NCBI RefSeq assembly: GCF_009208105.1
Contig: NZ_WFKL01000001.1
Location: forward strand, 2,170,001-2,234,000
Length of the DNA: 64,000 bases
Origin: Rouxiella sp. S1S-2
GTDB taxonomy: Bacteria; Pseudomonadota; Gammaproteobacteria; Enterobacterales; Enterobacteriaceae
Direction: 5' to 3'
Both the position numbers and the translations under genes were made by a program. Positions 16,626 to 26,299 of this stretch are shown piece by piece. Each line of letters opens with the position of its first letter. Position 1 is the stretch's first letter. The notes under the pieces were generated by a model that saw nothing but the letters and a program-made list of their open reading frames with translations, made no database searches and had not been told where the DNA came from.

Positions 16626-18969
16626 GAATCCACGGCGTTTGGCGAAAATAGTTTTACTAAACGGAATATTAATATCATGTGGCGCGATCGCGGACGTTAA
16701 TAATGTTAACGGCGCGGCGCAAGGAATTATTAATGATAAAACGCACGTTCCCGGCGTCGACTTATATCTTGATGTAACCGTTAATGGCAATCATGCTGGC
16801 CTGGCACACTTTGGTTATGCCGATCAAAAATTATACGCAAGTGCTGCAAACCTGCGGCAGTTAGGGTTTCGGCTGCCGAAAGAGAACACCGATGCGGTGT
16901 GTCTGAATGATATTGCGCAGTTGCAAATAGATTATGATGCCCATCTGCAAACGCTGGCGCTGCATGCGCCCTTGGGTATATTGGATTTAGGCACCACTGA
17001 GCTTAATCAGTTGGATGCCGAACGCGCTACGGTATCTAACTCCCGTGGTGTGCTGCTGAACTATGATATTTATACCGCACAACAACAAGGCATCACCGCG
17101 AATACTTTTACCGAGCTGCGCGCTTTTAATTCAGCCGGGGTATTCAGTTCAACCCAGCTTACGCAGTATGCAGAGCAGAATAATAATGTAGGCCAACGTA
17201 AAGAATTCAGCCGTCTGGATACCAGCTGGCGTTCATCCTTTCCCGATAAATTATTGGCATTGACGATGGGTGATACATTGACCAGTTCATTATCATGGTC
17301 ACGCCCCACGCGCATTGCCGGTATTCAGATTGGCACCGATTATAGCCTGCAGCCTTATCTACGCACTGCGCCTCTGCCGTCTTTTTTAGGCTCGGCAACA
17401 TTACCTTCCAGCGTTGAACTGTTTGTTAATGGCATGAAGTATTACAACGGTCAGGTTCCAGCGGGAAATTTTGAAATCAACACCATGCCGAATATTACTG
17501 GAGCCGGTAATGCACAGGTGGTAATGACCGACGCTTTGGGCAGAACAACGACACAGAGTTTCTCTTTTTATAATGACCAACAGTTGCTGCGCCAGGGGTT
17601 AACCGACTGGTCGGCCGAGTTGGGCGTAGTACGTAAAAATTATGGCTACTCTTCCTATGATTACGGCAGTTCGCCCGCGGTCAGCGGCACTTGGCGCTAT
17701 GGCGTAAGCAATAGCTTTACCGCCGGCGTGCACTCTGAAGCCACCGACGGGCTTGCAAACGGTGGGGTGAGCAGCGACTGGATACCCGGTGCCCGCAGCG
17801 GCACGTTTTCAACCTCGCTGGCGGTCAGCACCGACCGAGGCAAGAGTGGTTCCCTCTACAGCGCGGGGTATCGCTGGTCTCAAAATCAATTGAGCTTCGC
17901 CGCCAGCGCCACGGCCACCACCGGTAATTATCATGATGTCGCGACCCACTACGGCAGCGCACCACCGGCACTGAATGGCAACGCCGTGGTTGGTTTTGAT
18001 ACGGGATATTTCGGCAATTTCAGTGTGGGCTATTTGCAGTTTCGCTACCCGCAAGAAAGCGCGATACGCTACGCCACCGCCAACTGGTTTAAGTCATTGT
18101 CCGACAGGGTATATCTTAACGCCGGTTTCAATCAAAACATCGATAACAACAGCGATCGCAGCGTCTATTTGACGGTATCGGTGACGCTCAGCGATCGTCT
18201 TTCCGCCAGCACCAGCGTGCAGCGAAACAACGATCAAACTGGCTATCTGCTTAACGCTGCTCAGTCACTGCCGTCTGAAGGGGGCTGGGGCTGGAACGTT
18301 GCCGCCAATCAGCAAAGTTCGCAGCAAAGCGGGCAGGGTGAGGTGGGTTATCAGGGGCGTTACGGAAAAGTTTACACCGGGTATAGCAGCTTGCCGGATA
18401 CTCATTATGGCTATGCGGGAGCCAGTGGTGCCGTAGTGATGATGGGCGGTGGCCTGTTTGCCACTCGGGAAATAAATAATGGTTTTGCGGTAGTTTCTAC
18501 CGACGGCGTGCCAAATGTACCGATCAAACTGCAAAATAATCTCGTGGGCACCAGCAATGATAAAGGGCTGTTACTGGTCACGCCACTGAACAGTTATCAA
18601 AAAAATCTGTTAACTATCGACCCTCTGGATTTGCCCTCCAACACGCGTATTACCCGAGTTAATGCTTACGCAACGCCGGGCGACCGGTCTGGCACTTTGG
18701 TGAACTTTACGATTACGCCAGTGAGGGCCGCGCAGGTGATATTAACCGATGCTCAAGGCAAGGTTATACCGGAGGGCAGTCAAGTGCAGCTTAATTCCAG
18801 CCAGGGACAGAGTGTGCCAGTGGGATTCGATGGAATGGTCTACTTCGACTCACTGGAACTACACAACCGACTGTTGGTGACCACGGCCACGGGCGTCTGT
18901 TCCGTTCAATTCGACTATCCCCTTAAGGCTGAGGGTATTCTACAAATTGGCCCGTTAGTCTGTAGGTAG
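16597..18969 (+). CDS. Outer membrane pilus usher (CsuD-like)
   Basis: A 790-residue fimbrial usher. An N-terminal signal-like hydrophobic segment (IVLLNGILISCGAIA) is followed by an N-terminal periplasmic domain (VDLYLDVTVNGNHAGLAHF). A 24-strand barrel with plug follows (TRIAGIQIGTDYSLQPYLRT, LPSSVELFVNG), then C-terminal domains ending in a Cys pair region (GVCSVQFDYPL...GPLVCR). It forms the secretion pore and assembly platform for the SCPU pilus. The length matches archaic ushers (about 780-830). The start ATG lies within the end of the chaperone gene; no other start fits better. Confidence 0.94.
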   Translation: MVKKTYRTYKNPRRLAKIVLLNGILISCGAIADVNNVNGAAQGIINDKTHVPGVDLYLDVTVNGNHAGLAHFGYADQKLYASAANLRQLGFRLPKENTDAVCLNDIAQLQIDYDAHLQTLALHAPLGILDLGTTELNQLDAERATVSNSRGVLLNYDIYTAQQQGITANTFTELRAFNSAGVFSSTQLTQYAEQNNNVGQRKEFSRLDTSWRSSFPDKLLALTMGDTLTSSLSWSRPTRIAGIQIGTDYSLQPYLRTAPLPSFLGSATLPSSVELFVNGMKYYNGQVPAGNFEINTMPNITGAGNAQVVMTDALGRTTTQSFSFYNDQQLLRQGLTDWSAELGVVRKNYGYSSYDYGSSPAVSGTWRYGVSNSFTAGVHSEATDGLANGGVSSDWIPGARSGTFSTSLAVSTDRGKSGSLYSAGYRWSQNQLSFAASATATTGNYHDVATHYGSAPPALNGNAVVGFDTGYFGNFSVGYLQFRYPQESAIRYATANWFKSLSDRVYLNAGFNQNIDNNSDRSVYLTVSVTLSDRLSASTSVQRNNDQTGYLLNAAQSLPSEGGWGWNVAANQQSSQQSGQGEVGYQGRYGKVYTGYSSLPDTHYGYAGASGAVVMMGGGLFATREINNGFAVVSTDGVPNVPIKLQNNLVGTSNDKGLLLVTPLNSYQKNLLTIDPLDLPSNTRITRVNAYATPGDRSGTLVNFTITPVRAAQVILTDAQGKVIPEGSQVQLNSSQGQSVPVGFDGMVYFDSLELHNRLLVTTATGVCSVQFDYPLKAEGILQIGPLVCR

Positions 18970-18996
18970 GGCTTACGAGGTTAAGGAGTCATCAAA

Positions 18997-19968
18997 ATGC
19001 GGTTAAGAAATCTTTTTTTATTGGGCGTGTTAGGGCTCTGTCCCACTCTGAGCTATGCGATAACCTGCACCTTCAGCGGGGGTTCGAACGTTAATTTTGG
19101 CCCGGTTGCCCCGATGGTAGCGGCGACGAACAACACCTCGATGACCTTTAACTATTCTTGCACCAAAGGCGTGCTTGAAACGCTGGCCGGTGTGAACATG
19201 TGTGTCAATATTGGAGCCTCTACCAGCACCTCGCAGATTAATCCGCGCAGCATGGCGAAGACAGTCACGCCCGCAAGCAGCCTTAACTATCAGTTATATC
19301 AGGGGTCGGTAAACGGCACTGTGTGGGGGAGCCAATACGTCGCGGGCTCCTCGCCGGTTATTATCAACCTGGGTCTGCTGTCGGCGATTATTCCCACAAC
19401 CGGAAGCCTGACCGTCTATGGACAGCTCATAACACCACAGACCACGGCCGCGCCAGGCAGCTATGCAGATAATTTTACGGCGATTAACGCCAGCGCGACG
19501 TATAATGTTGGACTATTAGTTCCCCCGGCGGGCTGTGGCACAACGGCAGGCCCCACCTTTAGTTTTATCGTGATGGCCACGATAACTAAACAGTGTAACG
19601 TCACGACCAATGGCAATATTAGTCTTGGCCCGGTCAATAATAGGGCTGTGAATACCACCTCCAGCAATACCCTCAGTGTGAACTGCACTAACACCACGCC
19701 TTATACCGTGGGCCTGTCGCCTTCAAATAACAGCACCGTAGGCAGCGGTGTGATGGTGGCGAGCGCGCCGAACACCGATCAGGTTGCTTATCAATTAAGC
19801 TCCACGCCGGGACCCAATGGCACGGTTTGGGGCAGCACCGCGCTGAACAGCGTTGCCGGCACGGGTACAGGTTCTGCAACCAGCTACACGGTTTATGCCA
19901 CTGTCCCGAATGCCAATCATATTCCCGGCAATTATGCCGATACCGTGACCGTCAACGTGACTTATTGA
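18997..19968 (+). CDS. Two-domain SCPU protein, Csu-type tip adhesin
   Basis: A 323-residue secreted protein. A signal peptide (about 1-21, ending LSYA) is followed by two SCPU repeats. The first (about 22-165) starts ITCTFSGGSNVNFGPV. The second (about 185-323) starts ITKQCNVTTNGNISLGPV and ends YADTVTVNVTY. By analogy with CsuE of Acinetobacter, the N-terminal repeat is the adhesive tip domain and the C-terminal one the pilin-like anchor. Minor subunits equivalent to CsuA and CsuB are absent, so this is a four-gene reduced operon, as is common in enterobacteria. Confidence 0.9.
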   Translation: MRLRNLFLLGVLGLCPTLSYAITCTFSGGSNVNFGPVAPMVAATNNTSMTFNYSCTKGVLETLAGVNMCVNIGASTSTSQINPRSMAKTVTPASSLNYQLYQGSVNGTVWGSQYVAGSSPVIINLGLLSAIIPTTGSLTVYGQLITPQTTAAPGSYADNFTAINASATYNVGLLVPPAGCGTTAGPTFSFIVMATITKQCNVTTNGNISLGPVNNRAVNTTSSNTLSVNCTNTTPYTVGLSPSNNSTVGSGVMVASAPNTDQVAYQLSSTPGPNGTVWGSTALNSVAGTGTGSATSYTVYATVPNANHIPGNYADTVTVNVTY

Positions 19969-19994
19969 ATGCGCAAATTGGGTTTACCTCCAGG

Positions 19995-21251
19995 TTAATT
20001 TGCCGCGACCGGGCGTGAACCCTCCTGACTTATTACTGCCGTTTTACCGCTCAGGGCAAAGGCCGAAATGAAGGTGAACAGCAGGGCGATACAGCCAAGG
20101 ATTAAATAAGAAGTTTTGAAACCGTAGCTGACATACATCAGACCTGCGGCATAAGACATGCCTATTGCCGACAACTGCTTGAAGAAGCAATAACCCCATA
20201 AATAAATCGACGCAGAAAGATTAACGTTAAACTGGGTGGTGATGTATTTGAATATGCCTACCAACAGGAACGGCACTTCAAACATATGCAGGGTTTTGAG
20301 GAAAATCACTGCGGTAACCGAATCTGCCTGCGACGAACCGATAATGCGTACTGACATAATCAATCCGGCAATCAGTAGGGCGTTTTTACCACCAATGCGG
20401 TTGATGATTAGCGGCGCAAAAAACATGATAAAGGCGTTTAAAAACTCACCCAGCGTGGTGACATAGCCGAACGCCTGTGTACCGGCATGCCTGTCGCTGA
20501 AAAACGAGGTGAAAAAGTTGGCAAACTGCTGGTCAAACACGTCGTACACGCAGGCAACCCCGACGATATACATCACCAGAAACCAAAATTTTCGCATTTT
20601 CAGCAGCCCTAACGCCGCTTTTAGCTTAATCGGTTTATGGTTCAACGCCAGCCCGTCCGCCACTGCGAGTGCATTATTTTTCTCAGGTTTAAATAGATAA
20701 AGCAGACCTGCTAATACCAGGGCAAAGCTCGATGCCAGCCAAAACGCGAACTGGTTATTAATGGTAAACATATAACCGACAATCGAGGCGCAAATCGCCC
20801 AGCCGATACACCCAAATAACCTGGCGCGGCCATACTCAAATTGACTGCGACGGCTGACCTTTTCAATGTAGGCTTCAATTGCAGGCGAACCCCCGCTGCA
20901 CACCAAGCCAAGATAAATACCGCACAGCAACGCGCCCAATAAAAAGTTGCTTTGCAGCAGCGGTGAAAACACATAAATAAACAGCGGTGCCAGAAACAGC
21001 AGCAGAACAATGATCATCCACAGCAAATGTTTCTTTAAACCAAATTTGTCAGTCACGAAGCCAAAAACGGGCTGAAATACCAAGGCAAACAGCGCCATGC
21101 TGGCGAACACTAATCCGGTTTGTTGTTGGTCGAGCTGATTGACGTCGTGCAGCCAGATTGGAAAGAAGGGCAGCACTGCGCCCATGATAAAGAAGTAGAA
21201 AAAACAGAAAGCACCGAAGATCCAAAAATTCTTGTTTCTTAAATAAAACAT
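19995..21251 (-). CDS. LacY-type sugar:proton symporter (oligosaccharide:H+ MFS)
   Basis: A 418-residue MFS permease closely resembling LacY end to end. The LacY functional residues appear in their contexts: IEAYIEK (Glu126 equivalent), [11 protein letters not shown] (Arg144, Cys148, Trp151), [11 protein letters not shown] (Glu269), SVRIIGS (Arg302) and KTLHMFEVP (His322, Glu325). It therefore should couple galactoside uptake to protons in the inner membrane. It lies 67 bp downstream of an alpha-galactosidase gene on the same strand, so the cargo is more likely melibiose or raffinose (RafB-like) than lactose. That is inference from context. Confidence 0.92.
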   Translation of the reverse strand: MFYLRNKNFWIFGAFCFFYFFIMGAVLPFFPIWLHDVNQLDQQQTGLVFASMALFALVFQPVFGFVTDKFGLKKHLLWMIIVLLLFLAPLFIYVFSPLLQSNFLLGALLCGIYLGLVCSGGSPAIEAYIEKVSRRSQFEYGRARLFGCIGWAICASIVGYMFTINNQFAFWLASSFALVLAGLLYLFKPEKNNALAVADGLALNHKPIKLKAALGLLKMRKFWFLVMYIVGVACVYDVFDQQFANFFTSFFSDRHAGTQAFGYVTTLGEFLNAFIMFFAPLIINRIGGKNALLIAGLIMSVRIIGSSQADSVTAVIFLKTLHMFEVPFLLVGIFKYITTQFNVNLSASIYLWGYCFFKQLSAIGMSYAAGLMYVSYGFKTSYLILGCIALLFTFISAFALSGKTAVISQEGSRPVAAN

Positions 21252-21318
21252 GGCTCACCGTCCCAGATAGACGGCGCAGGTATCCCTGCGCCTTGTGTGT
21301 TTGGAGGAGGTTGGATAA

Positions 21319-22626
21319 TTAGTGGTAGGCGGGAAGCCAGCTGCCGTGAGCCTCAATCAGTTCATCGCACAGCTTGCGAATATCATCGATCGAAAGTTCG
21401 GCAGAGGTATGTGGGTCCAGCAGTGCCGCATGGTAGATTGCATCGCGTTTGCGGGTGACGGCGGCCTCAATGGTCAACAGCTGCGTATTGATGTTGGTGC
21501 GGTTCAGCGCGGCCAGCTGTTCGGGCAAATTGCCCACGAAGCACGGGGAGATCCCTTGTCCATCGACCAGGCAGGGAACTTCAACGCAGGCCTCGCTAGG
21601 CAGATTAGTGATTAAACCGGTATTGAGCACGTTGCCACCAATTTTATACGGCCTGTCGGTTTCGATGGCTTCGATGATATAAGAGGCATACTCATGGCTG
21701 CGGGTGTGGGTCAGGCTGTCGTCGTGAGTCAGCGCCAACTTCTGTTGCTGCCATTTTTCAATCTGCTCAATGCATCGACGAGGATATTCATCCAGAGGAA
21801 TGTTAAAACGATCAATGAGTTCTGGATAATTACGCTTGATCCAGTAAGGCATATATTCGGCATTATGCTCAGAGGATTCAGTCACGTAATAGCCGAAGGT
21901 TTTCATAATTTCATGACGCACCATGTCATCATGTTTGCCCTGTAGCGCATTGGCGCGACGTTTTATTTCTGGGTACAGGTCCTCACCGTGGCGGCGAATG
22001 TCCAGTAGCCACGCCATATGATTGATGCCAGCAATGTGGAACTGCACGTCATCGGTAGGCATATCGACACTTTGCAGCAGCGTTTGAGCACAGACCTGAA
22101 CGCTGTGACACAGTCCCACCGTTTTTACGCCGGTATGACGCAGCATGGCGCCGGTAAGTGCCGCCATCGGGTTGGTATAATTCAACAGCCAAGCGTCCGG
22201 GCACACGGCTTCGATATCACGAGCGAAATCAAACATCACCGGCAGGGTACGCAGCGCGCGAAAGATGCCGCCAATGCCGAGAGTATCGGCAATGGTTTGC
22301 TGCAGGCCGTATTTTTTGGCAAGGGTGAAATCGGTGATGGTGCACGGGTCGTAGCCACCGACCTGAATGGCATTCACCACATAATTGGCATTTTTCAATG
22401 CCGCAAGGCGATTTTCGACGCCAAGGTAGGGCGTTATCTTTGCCCGACCTGCGTTAGTATTGCGGTTTATATTGCTTAACATTGCTAAAGATTCATTGAG
22501 TCGTGCGCTATCAATATCATAAAGCGCAATATCAACTTCTTTCAGTGACGGCGTCGCCATAATATCGCCGAGTACGTTTTTCGCGAAGATGGTACTGCCT
22601 GCGCCCATAAAAGTGACTTTAATCAT
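21319..22626 (-). CDS. melA: Alpha-galactosidase, GH4 (MelA family)
   Basis: A 435-residue family-4 glycosidase, which uses NAD and a divalent metal. The NAD-binding start MIKVTFMGAGSTIF, the NYTNPMA motif (149-155) and metal ligands Cys173-His174 (GLCHSVQ) are all present. E. coli MelA is about 451 residues. The frame is open 53 codons further upstream, but the ATG at 22626 is preceded by GGAG and begins exactly at the conserved NAD-binding strand. It hydrolyses alpha-galactosides such as melibiose after uptake by the LacY-type permease. It is divergent from an AraC regulator (22827). Confidence 0.93.
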   Translation of the reverse strand: MIKVTFMGAGSTIFAKNVLGDIMATPSLKEVDIALYDIDSARLNESLAMLSNINRNTNAGRAKITPYLGVENRLAALKNANYVVNAIQVGGYDPCTITDFTLAKKYGLQQTIADTLGIGGIFRALRTLPVMFDFARDIEAVCPDAWLLNYTNPMAALTGAMLRHTGVKTVGLCHSVQVCAQTLLQSVDMPTDDVQFHIAGINHMAWLLDIRRHGEDLYPEIKRRANALQGKHDDMVRHEIMKTFGYYVTESSEHNAEYMPYWIKRNYPELIDRFNIPLDEYPRRCIEQIEKWQQQKLALTHDDSLTHTRSHEYASYIIEAIETDRPYKIGGNVLNTGLITNLPSEACVEVPCLVDGQGISPCFVGNLPEQLAALNRTNINTQLLTIEAAVTRKRDAIYHAALLDPHTSAELSIDDIRKLCDELIEAHGSWLPAYH

Positions 22627-22826
22627 GCTATTTCTCCATTGCTGCCGTTTTCGATAAGCTGAAATTACCCTGCAACCTGCGGCTGAGATATAGACGAATG
22701 TGACCTTGTTATGGCGAAAAATGACGCACGATGAAAACTGTGAGCAAGATCCTAATCTGTTAGTCTTACGGCCACACAACCTCAACTACACTGGTACTGT
22801 AGGAAAAAAAATAGAGGCTGTGACTG

Positions 22827-23666
22827 ATGCATAAGAGTTTTACTCTGAGCCGCACCGACAATATCGAGTTAAATCTGTACCAGTATGGCGAGGAAAATTG
22901 CGAGAAATGCCACCGCTTTGGTCCCGCGGTGCGTCAGCATTATCTATTCCATTATGTGATTAGTGGTACCGGTGTTTTGCACAGCGATTACGGTTCATTT
23001 CCCGTCGCGGCGGGCGAGGGATTTTTGATCCATCCGCATGACGTCACTACCTACTGCGCCGACAAACACGACCCCTGGCATTACATGTGGCTGGAGGTGG
23101 ACGGGCTGATTGCCAACAAGATTTTTGAAGAATGCCGCCTCAGTCGCCAATTCCCCATTTATCGGCCCCATCAGCCTGAAGAAAATCCCAATGCCGAACA
23201 CTTTTTGCGGCAAATAGTCACCCACGGTGATGAGCATCGCCTGAAGGTGCTCGGCCTGTGTTATCTGTTTTTCTCGGCGCTCATCGGTAATATGCAGCAG
23301 GAGACCGCCGAACAGCATAATGACAAGGCGCAGCATCTGCGAAAAGCAGTCAAACAGATTGAAAACCGCTATCACGAAAACCTCACCATTGAGAGCCTGT
23401 CTGCCCACTGCAATATTAACCGCAGCTATTTGTGCCGACTGTTCAAGGGAAAATACGGTATTGGGCCCAAAGAGTATTTGCTCAATTTCCGCATGAGTAT
23501 CGCCATCAGCCTGCTGTGTAATGAACACACAGCGGTGAAAGTGGTGGGCATTTCGGTGGGATATGAAAACCAGCTTCATTTCTCAAAAGCCTTCAAACAG
23601 GTGCACGGCGTGTCACCGACGCAGTGGCGTCAGGCGTACTTCTCATCGACGATAAACGGCCACTAA
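22827..23666 (+). CDS. AraC family regulator of alpha-galactoside genes
   Basis: A 279-residue AraC/XylS-type activator. The N-terminal cupin-like sugar-binding domain spans about residues 15-150 (FHYVISGTGVLHSDYG, GEGFLIHPHDVTTY). The C-terminal double HTH spans about 175-275 (LTIESLSAHCNINRSYLCRL and VVGISVGYENQLHFSKAFKQ). It is divergent from the alpha-galactosidase gene over about 200 bp and resembles MsmR/RafR-type sugar regulators. It probably activates the 22626-19995 operon when an alpha-galactoside is present. A small hairpin, AGCCTG/CAGGCT (23723-23738), follows but has no T-run. Confidence 0.92.
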   Translation: MHKSFTLSRTDNIELNLYQYGEENCEKCHRFGPAVRQHYLFHYVISGTGVLHSDYGSFPVAAGEGFLIHPHDVTTYCADKHDPWHYMWLEVDGLIANKIFEECRLSRQFPIYRPHQPEENPNAEHFLRQIVTHGDEHRLKVLGLCYLFFSALIGNMQQETAEQHNDKAQHLRKAVKQIENRYHENLTIESLSAHCNINRSYLCRLFKGKYGIGPKEYLLNFRMSIAISLLCNEHTAVKVVGISVGYENQLHFSKAFKQVHGVSPTQWRQAYFSSTINGH

Positions 23667-23862
23667 CTCACCTCTCAATTGTTATTTTCACTCAAGCGTG
23701 CCAGCGGGAATCAAGCCAGAACAGCCTGTTGCCAGGCTAAAGACCCGGACAAACGCAGGCTTATGCTAATAACTTAAGAATTATTGCTTAATCCGCATTT
23801 AACTCCTCACCCAACCGATACTACAGTTACCTTTCGTGTTAATGATTAACAGGGTAGTTAAT

Positions 23863-24873
23863 GTGAGCAGTGATAACTTTATAAATCAGCATAATATTTT
23901 GGTTCATCAAATTTCCAGGCCCCACGGCGAGCCTCTCGCAGAGAATTTTCGCTTTGTTGAGCAGCCTCTGGAATCCTTGGGAGAAGGGGCTGCCTGGGTT
24001 GAAAACGTCCATTTCTCTGTCGATCCTTATATGCGGGAATGTATGGACGGCGACTGGGAATTAAACGAACCATTAGAGGGCAGAACGATTGGGCGAGTGA
24101 TACGCTCGAATGCGCCAGCACTGCATCCAGGCGATTGGGTATTACACCGCAAAGGTTGGCGGACCTATGCACAGGTGACGCCGGAAGAAGGTCGCGTCAT
24201 TGCCCCCGTTGCGGGCGTGCCGTTACGTGCATGGCTCAGTCTGCTAGGAGGTACGGGACTTACCGCTTGGGTGGCATTGACCAAAATTGCCCGTTTGCAG
24301 CCCGGTGAGTCACTGTATGTCTCCTCGGCGGCAGGCGGGGTGGGTTCGGCAGCGGCGCAGTTTGCGGCTCTGCTTGGTGCAAAACGCATTGTTGGTAGCA
24401 CACGCAATGCTGAAAAATCCAAAATTCTGACTGAGAGACTCGGTTATACCGATGCGTTTGTCTATGAATCTGGCAAGGTAAGCGCTCAGTTACGTGATGT
24501 CATTCCTGAAGGCATCGATGTTTATCTGGACAATGTGGGCGGTGAACAGCTAGAGGCTGCTATTGCTGCATTTAAAGATTTTGGGCGCGCGGCGCTTATC
24601 GGCGCAGTCGCGCAATATAGTGCGTTAACGCCGCCCGTTGCCCCTTATAATCTGTTTGATATTGTGGGTAAGAGCTTAACTCTGCAAGGCTTCCTGGTGC
24701 GCGACTATAAAAATTTACAGGACGAGCTGGAGGAATTCATTATTCCTCATATTCAAAGTGGAAGAGTGGTGCCAGAAGACACAGTGACCCACGGTTTTAA
24801 TAATATTGTAGACGCTTTTCTTTCCATGCTAAAAGGTGGAAACCTTGGTAAGGCGATCGTCAGTATAGAGTAA
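23863..24873 (+). CDS. NADP-dependent medium-chain oxidoreductase (PTGR/CurA-like, zinc-free)
   Basis: A roughly 336-residue MDR-family double-bond reductase. The N-terminal part (FSVDPYMRECMDG) is typical of prostaglandin/leukotriene reductases. The cofactor site is SSAAGGVGSAAAQFA, followed by GSTRNAEKSK, whose basic residues favour NADPH. No zinc ligands are seen. It probably reduces the alkene bond of an alpha,beta-unsaturated carbonyl. The GTG at 23863 is favoured because AGGG lies 8 nt upstream; an ATG at 23842 and GTG at 23836 are in frame with no visible ribosome site. Monocistronic, ended by the terminator at 24891. Confidence 0.87.
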   Translation: MSSDNFINQHNILVHQISRPHGEPLAENFRFVEQPLESLGEGAAWVENVHFSVDPYMRECMDGDWELNEPLEGRTIGRVIRSNAPALHPGDWVLHRKGWRTYAQVTPEEGRVIAPVAGVPLRAWLSLLGGTGLTAWVALTKIARLQPGESLYVSSAAGGVGSAAAQFAALLGAKRIVGSTRNAEKSKILTERLGYTDAFVYESGKVSAQLRDVIPEGIDVYLDNVGGEQLEAAIAAFKDFGRAALIGAVAQYSALTPPVAPYNLFDIVGKSLTLQGFLVRDYKNLQDELEEFIIPHIQSGRVVPEDTVTHGFNNIVDAFLSMLKGGNLGKAIVSIE

Positions 24874-24890
24874 TAATATAAATAGGTAAG

Positions 24891-24920
24891 AAAACAGCGC
24901 AATTTATATTGCGCTGTTTT
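24891..24920 (+). terminator. Strong intrinsic terminator after oxidoreductase gene
   Basis: A perfect 12-bp stem: AAAACAGCGCAA (24891-24902) and TTGCGCTGTTTT (24909-24920) around a TTTATA loop. It isolates the oxidoreductase from the biosynthetic operon starting at 25084, which therefore needs its own promoter in the A+T-rich 24921-25083. Confidence 0.9.
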
Positions 24921-25083
24921 CGCTTGTCTGCAATTAGCCATTTATTCTTATGGTTATTATCTTTTGTGGTAATTAATAATACTTATCCATTAAACTTATT
25001 TAAATAAATTTAACTTAAGGTTTATTGTCGAGCTGTTAAGGGTGTGCTTTATCAATGATTGTATTTTATAGCAGAGGTGAGTT

Positions 25084-26289
25084 ATGTCGATAATAGAGGT
25101 AGAGAATAAAGATATTTATAATGATACTTTTTTCCATACGTTGCAGCATTTGAAATCTACGGAAGCATATCGTCACTTCCTTGAGTTCTCTCGCAGCGCC
25201 GGCCATTTTCCTCTGGCCGATTATCAGAATGAAAAGATTGAAGTCTGGTGCAGTAACGACTATCTGGGAATGGGGCAGGATCAGCAAGTTATTAATGATT
25301 TCAAGGCTTCACTGAGCCGGTATGGTGCGGGTTCTGGGGGGTCACGTAATATCTCGGGGAACACCCTGGCGCACGTAGCTCTGGAAAAGAGATTGGCCGA
25401 TCTTTATCAGCGAGAGAGTGCTCTGGTTTTTAATAATGGATATTTAGCCAATACGGAAAGTTTAGGTGTTCTGGTCGGGCTATTTGATAACATTAAGGTT
25501 TACTCCGATGAACTGAATCACCGCTCTATTATTGAGGGGCTTAAAAAGAGTAAGGTCGAGAAGTATATATTCAAACATAATGATTTAAAACATCTAGAGA
25601 TTGGGCTTTCTCTTGAGCCTTTTGAACGGCCTAAGATTATTGTGTTTGAGTCTATTTATTCCATGGACGGTGATTTCGCACCCGTCGAAGAGATTGTACG
25701 CTTGGCCAAGAAATATAATGCCTTAACCTTTATCGATGAAACACATTCTTTCGGCGTATTAGGTGAGCGCGGATTAGGATTAATTGAAGCGCTGCAGGTT
25801 AGAGATATTGACTTTATTCAGGGTGGGTTTGGTAAGGCTATAGGCACCACGGGCGGGTTTATTGTCGGCGACAGAGATGCGGTTGACTGCATCCGCAGCC
25901 TTGCTCCCGGTTTTATCTTCACTACATCACTGCCACCGGCATTACTGGAGGCTACGCTGACCAGCATCAATAAGGTAGTAGCCGCCCCCGGCAGGCGAAA
26001 GAAATTATTTCTAAACGTGCGCCATTTGAAAGCGGCACTGCGTCGGCACCAGATTGATTTTATTGATGCAGAAAGCCATATCCTGCCCATTATTATTCCT
26101 GGATTAGCCAGAATAAAAGCCGTCTCCGATAAGCTTCTCAAGCAGTTTAAAATTTATGTGCAACCCATTAATTATCCTTCCGTACCGCGCGGACAAGAGC
26201 GTTTTCGCGTGACCGTGACGCCGGATCATTCACTTGAGCAGATAGAGCGTTTTGCCTCCGCCTTAAAAAGCGCACTCGATCTTTCCTGA
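25084..26289 (+). CDS. 5-aminolevulinate synthase-like alpha-oxoamine synthase
   Basis: A 401-residue PLP enzyme of the alpha-oxoamine synthase family, closest in motifs to ALA synthase: VWCSNDYLGMGQ (54-65), GSGGSRNISGN (83-93), IFKHNDL (162-168), FESIYSMDGD (188-197), PLP Lys251 (GFGKAIGTTGG), RSLAPGFIFTTSLPP (271-285) and QPINYPSVPRGQERFR (360-375). It should condense an amino acid with succinyl-CoA or a similar acyl-CoA. Arg30 and Asn89 match the succinate-binding residues of Rhodobacter ALAS. Ser87 replaces the Thr linked to glycine specificity. Enterobacteria normally make ALA by the C5 route, so this is probably a dedicated biosynthetic enzyme. First gene of a seven-gene operon; AGGTGA precedes the ATG. 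Confidence 0.88.
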   Translation: MSIIEVENKDIYNDTFFHTLQHLKSTEAYRHFLEFSRSAGHFPLADYQNEKIEVWCSNDYLGMGQDQQVINDFKASLSRYGAGSGGSRNISGNTLAHVALEKRLADLYQRESALVFNNGYLANTESLGVLVGLFDNIKVYSDELNHRSIIEGLKKSKVEKYIFKHNDLKHLEIGLSLEPFERPKIIVFESIYSMDGDFAPVEEIVRLAKKYNALTFIDETHSFGVLGERGLGLIEALQVRDIDFIQGGFGKAIGTTGGFIVGDRDAVDCIRSLAPGFIFTTSLPPALLEATLTSINKVVAAPGRRKKLFLNVRHLKAALRRHQIDFIDAESHILPIIIPGLARIKAVSDKLLKQFKIYVQPINYPSVPRGQERFRVTVTPDHSLEQIERFASALKSALDLS

Positions 26290-26299
26290 GGAATTAAAA

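Noticed and set aside
22995..23579. 194-codon minus-strand frame over the AraC regulator gene
   Set aside because: It is antisense to a complete AraC protein and shows no family motifs.
25084..26289. Reading the ALAS-like gene as BioF, Kbl or CqsA
   Set aside because: CSNDYLGMGQ, RNISG, the FESIYSMDGD strand and RSLAPGFIFTTSLPP are ALAS-type, and no biotin, threonine or quorum-sensing partner genes are adjacent.
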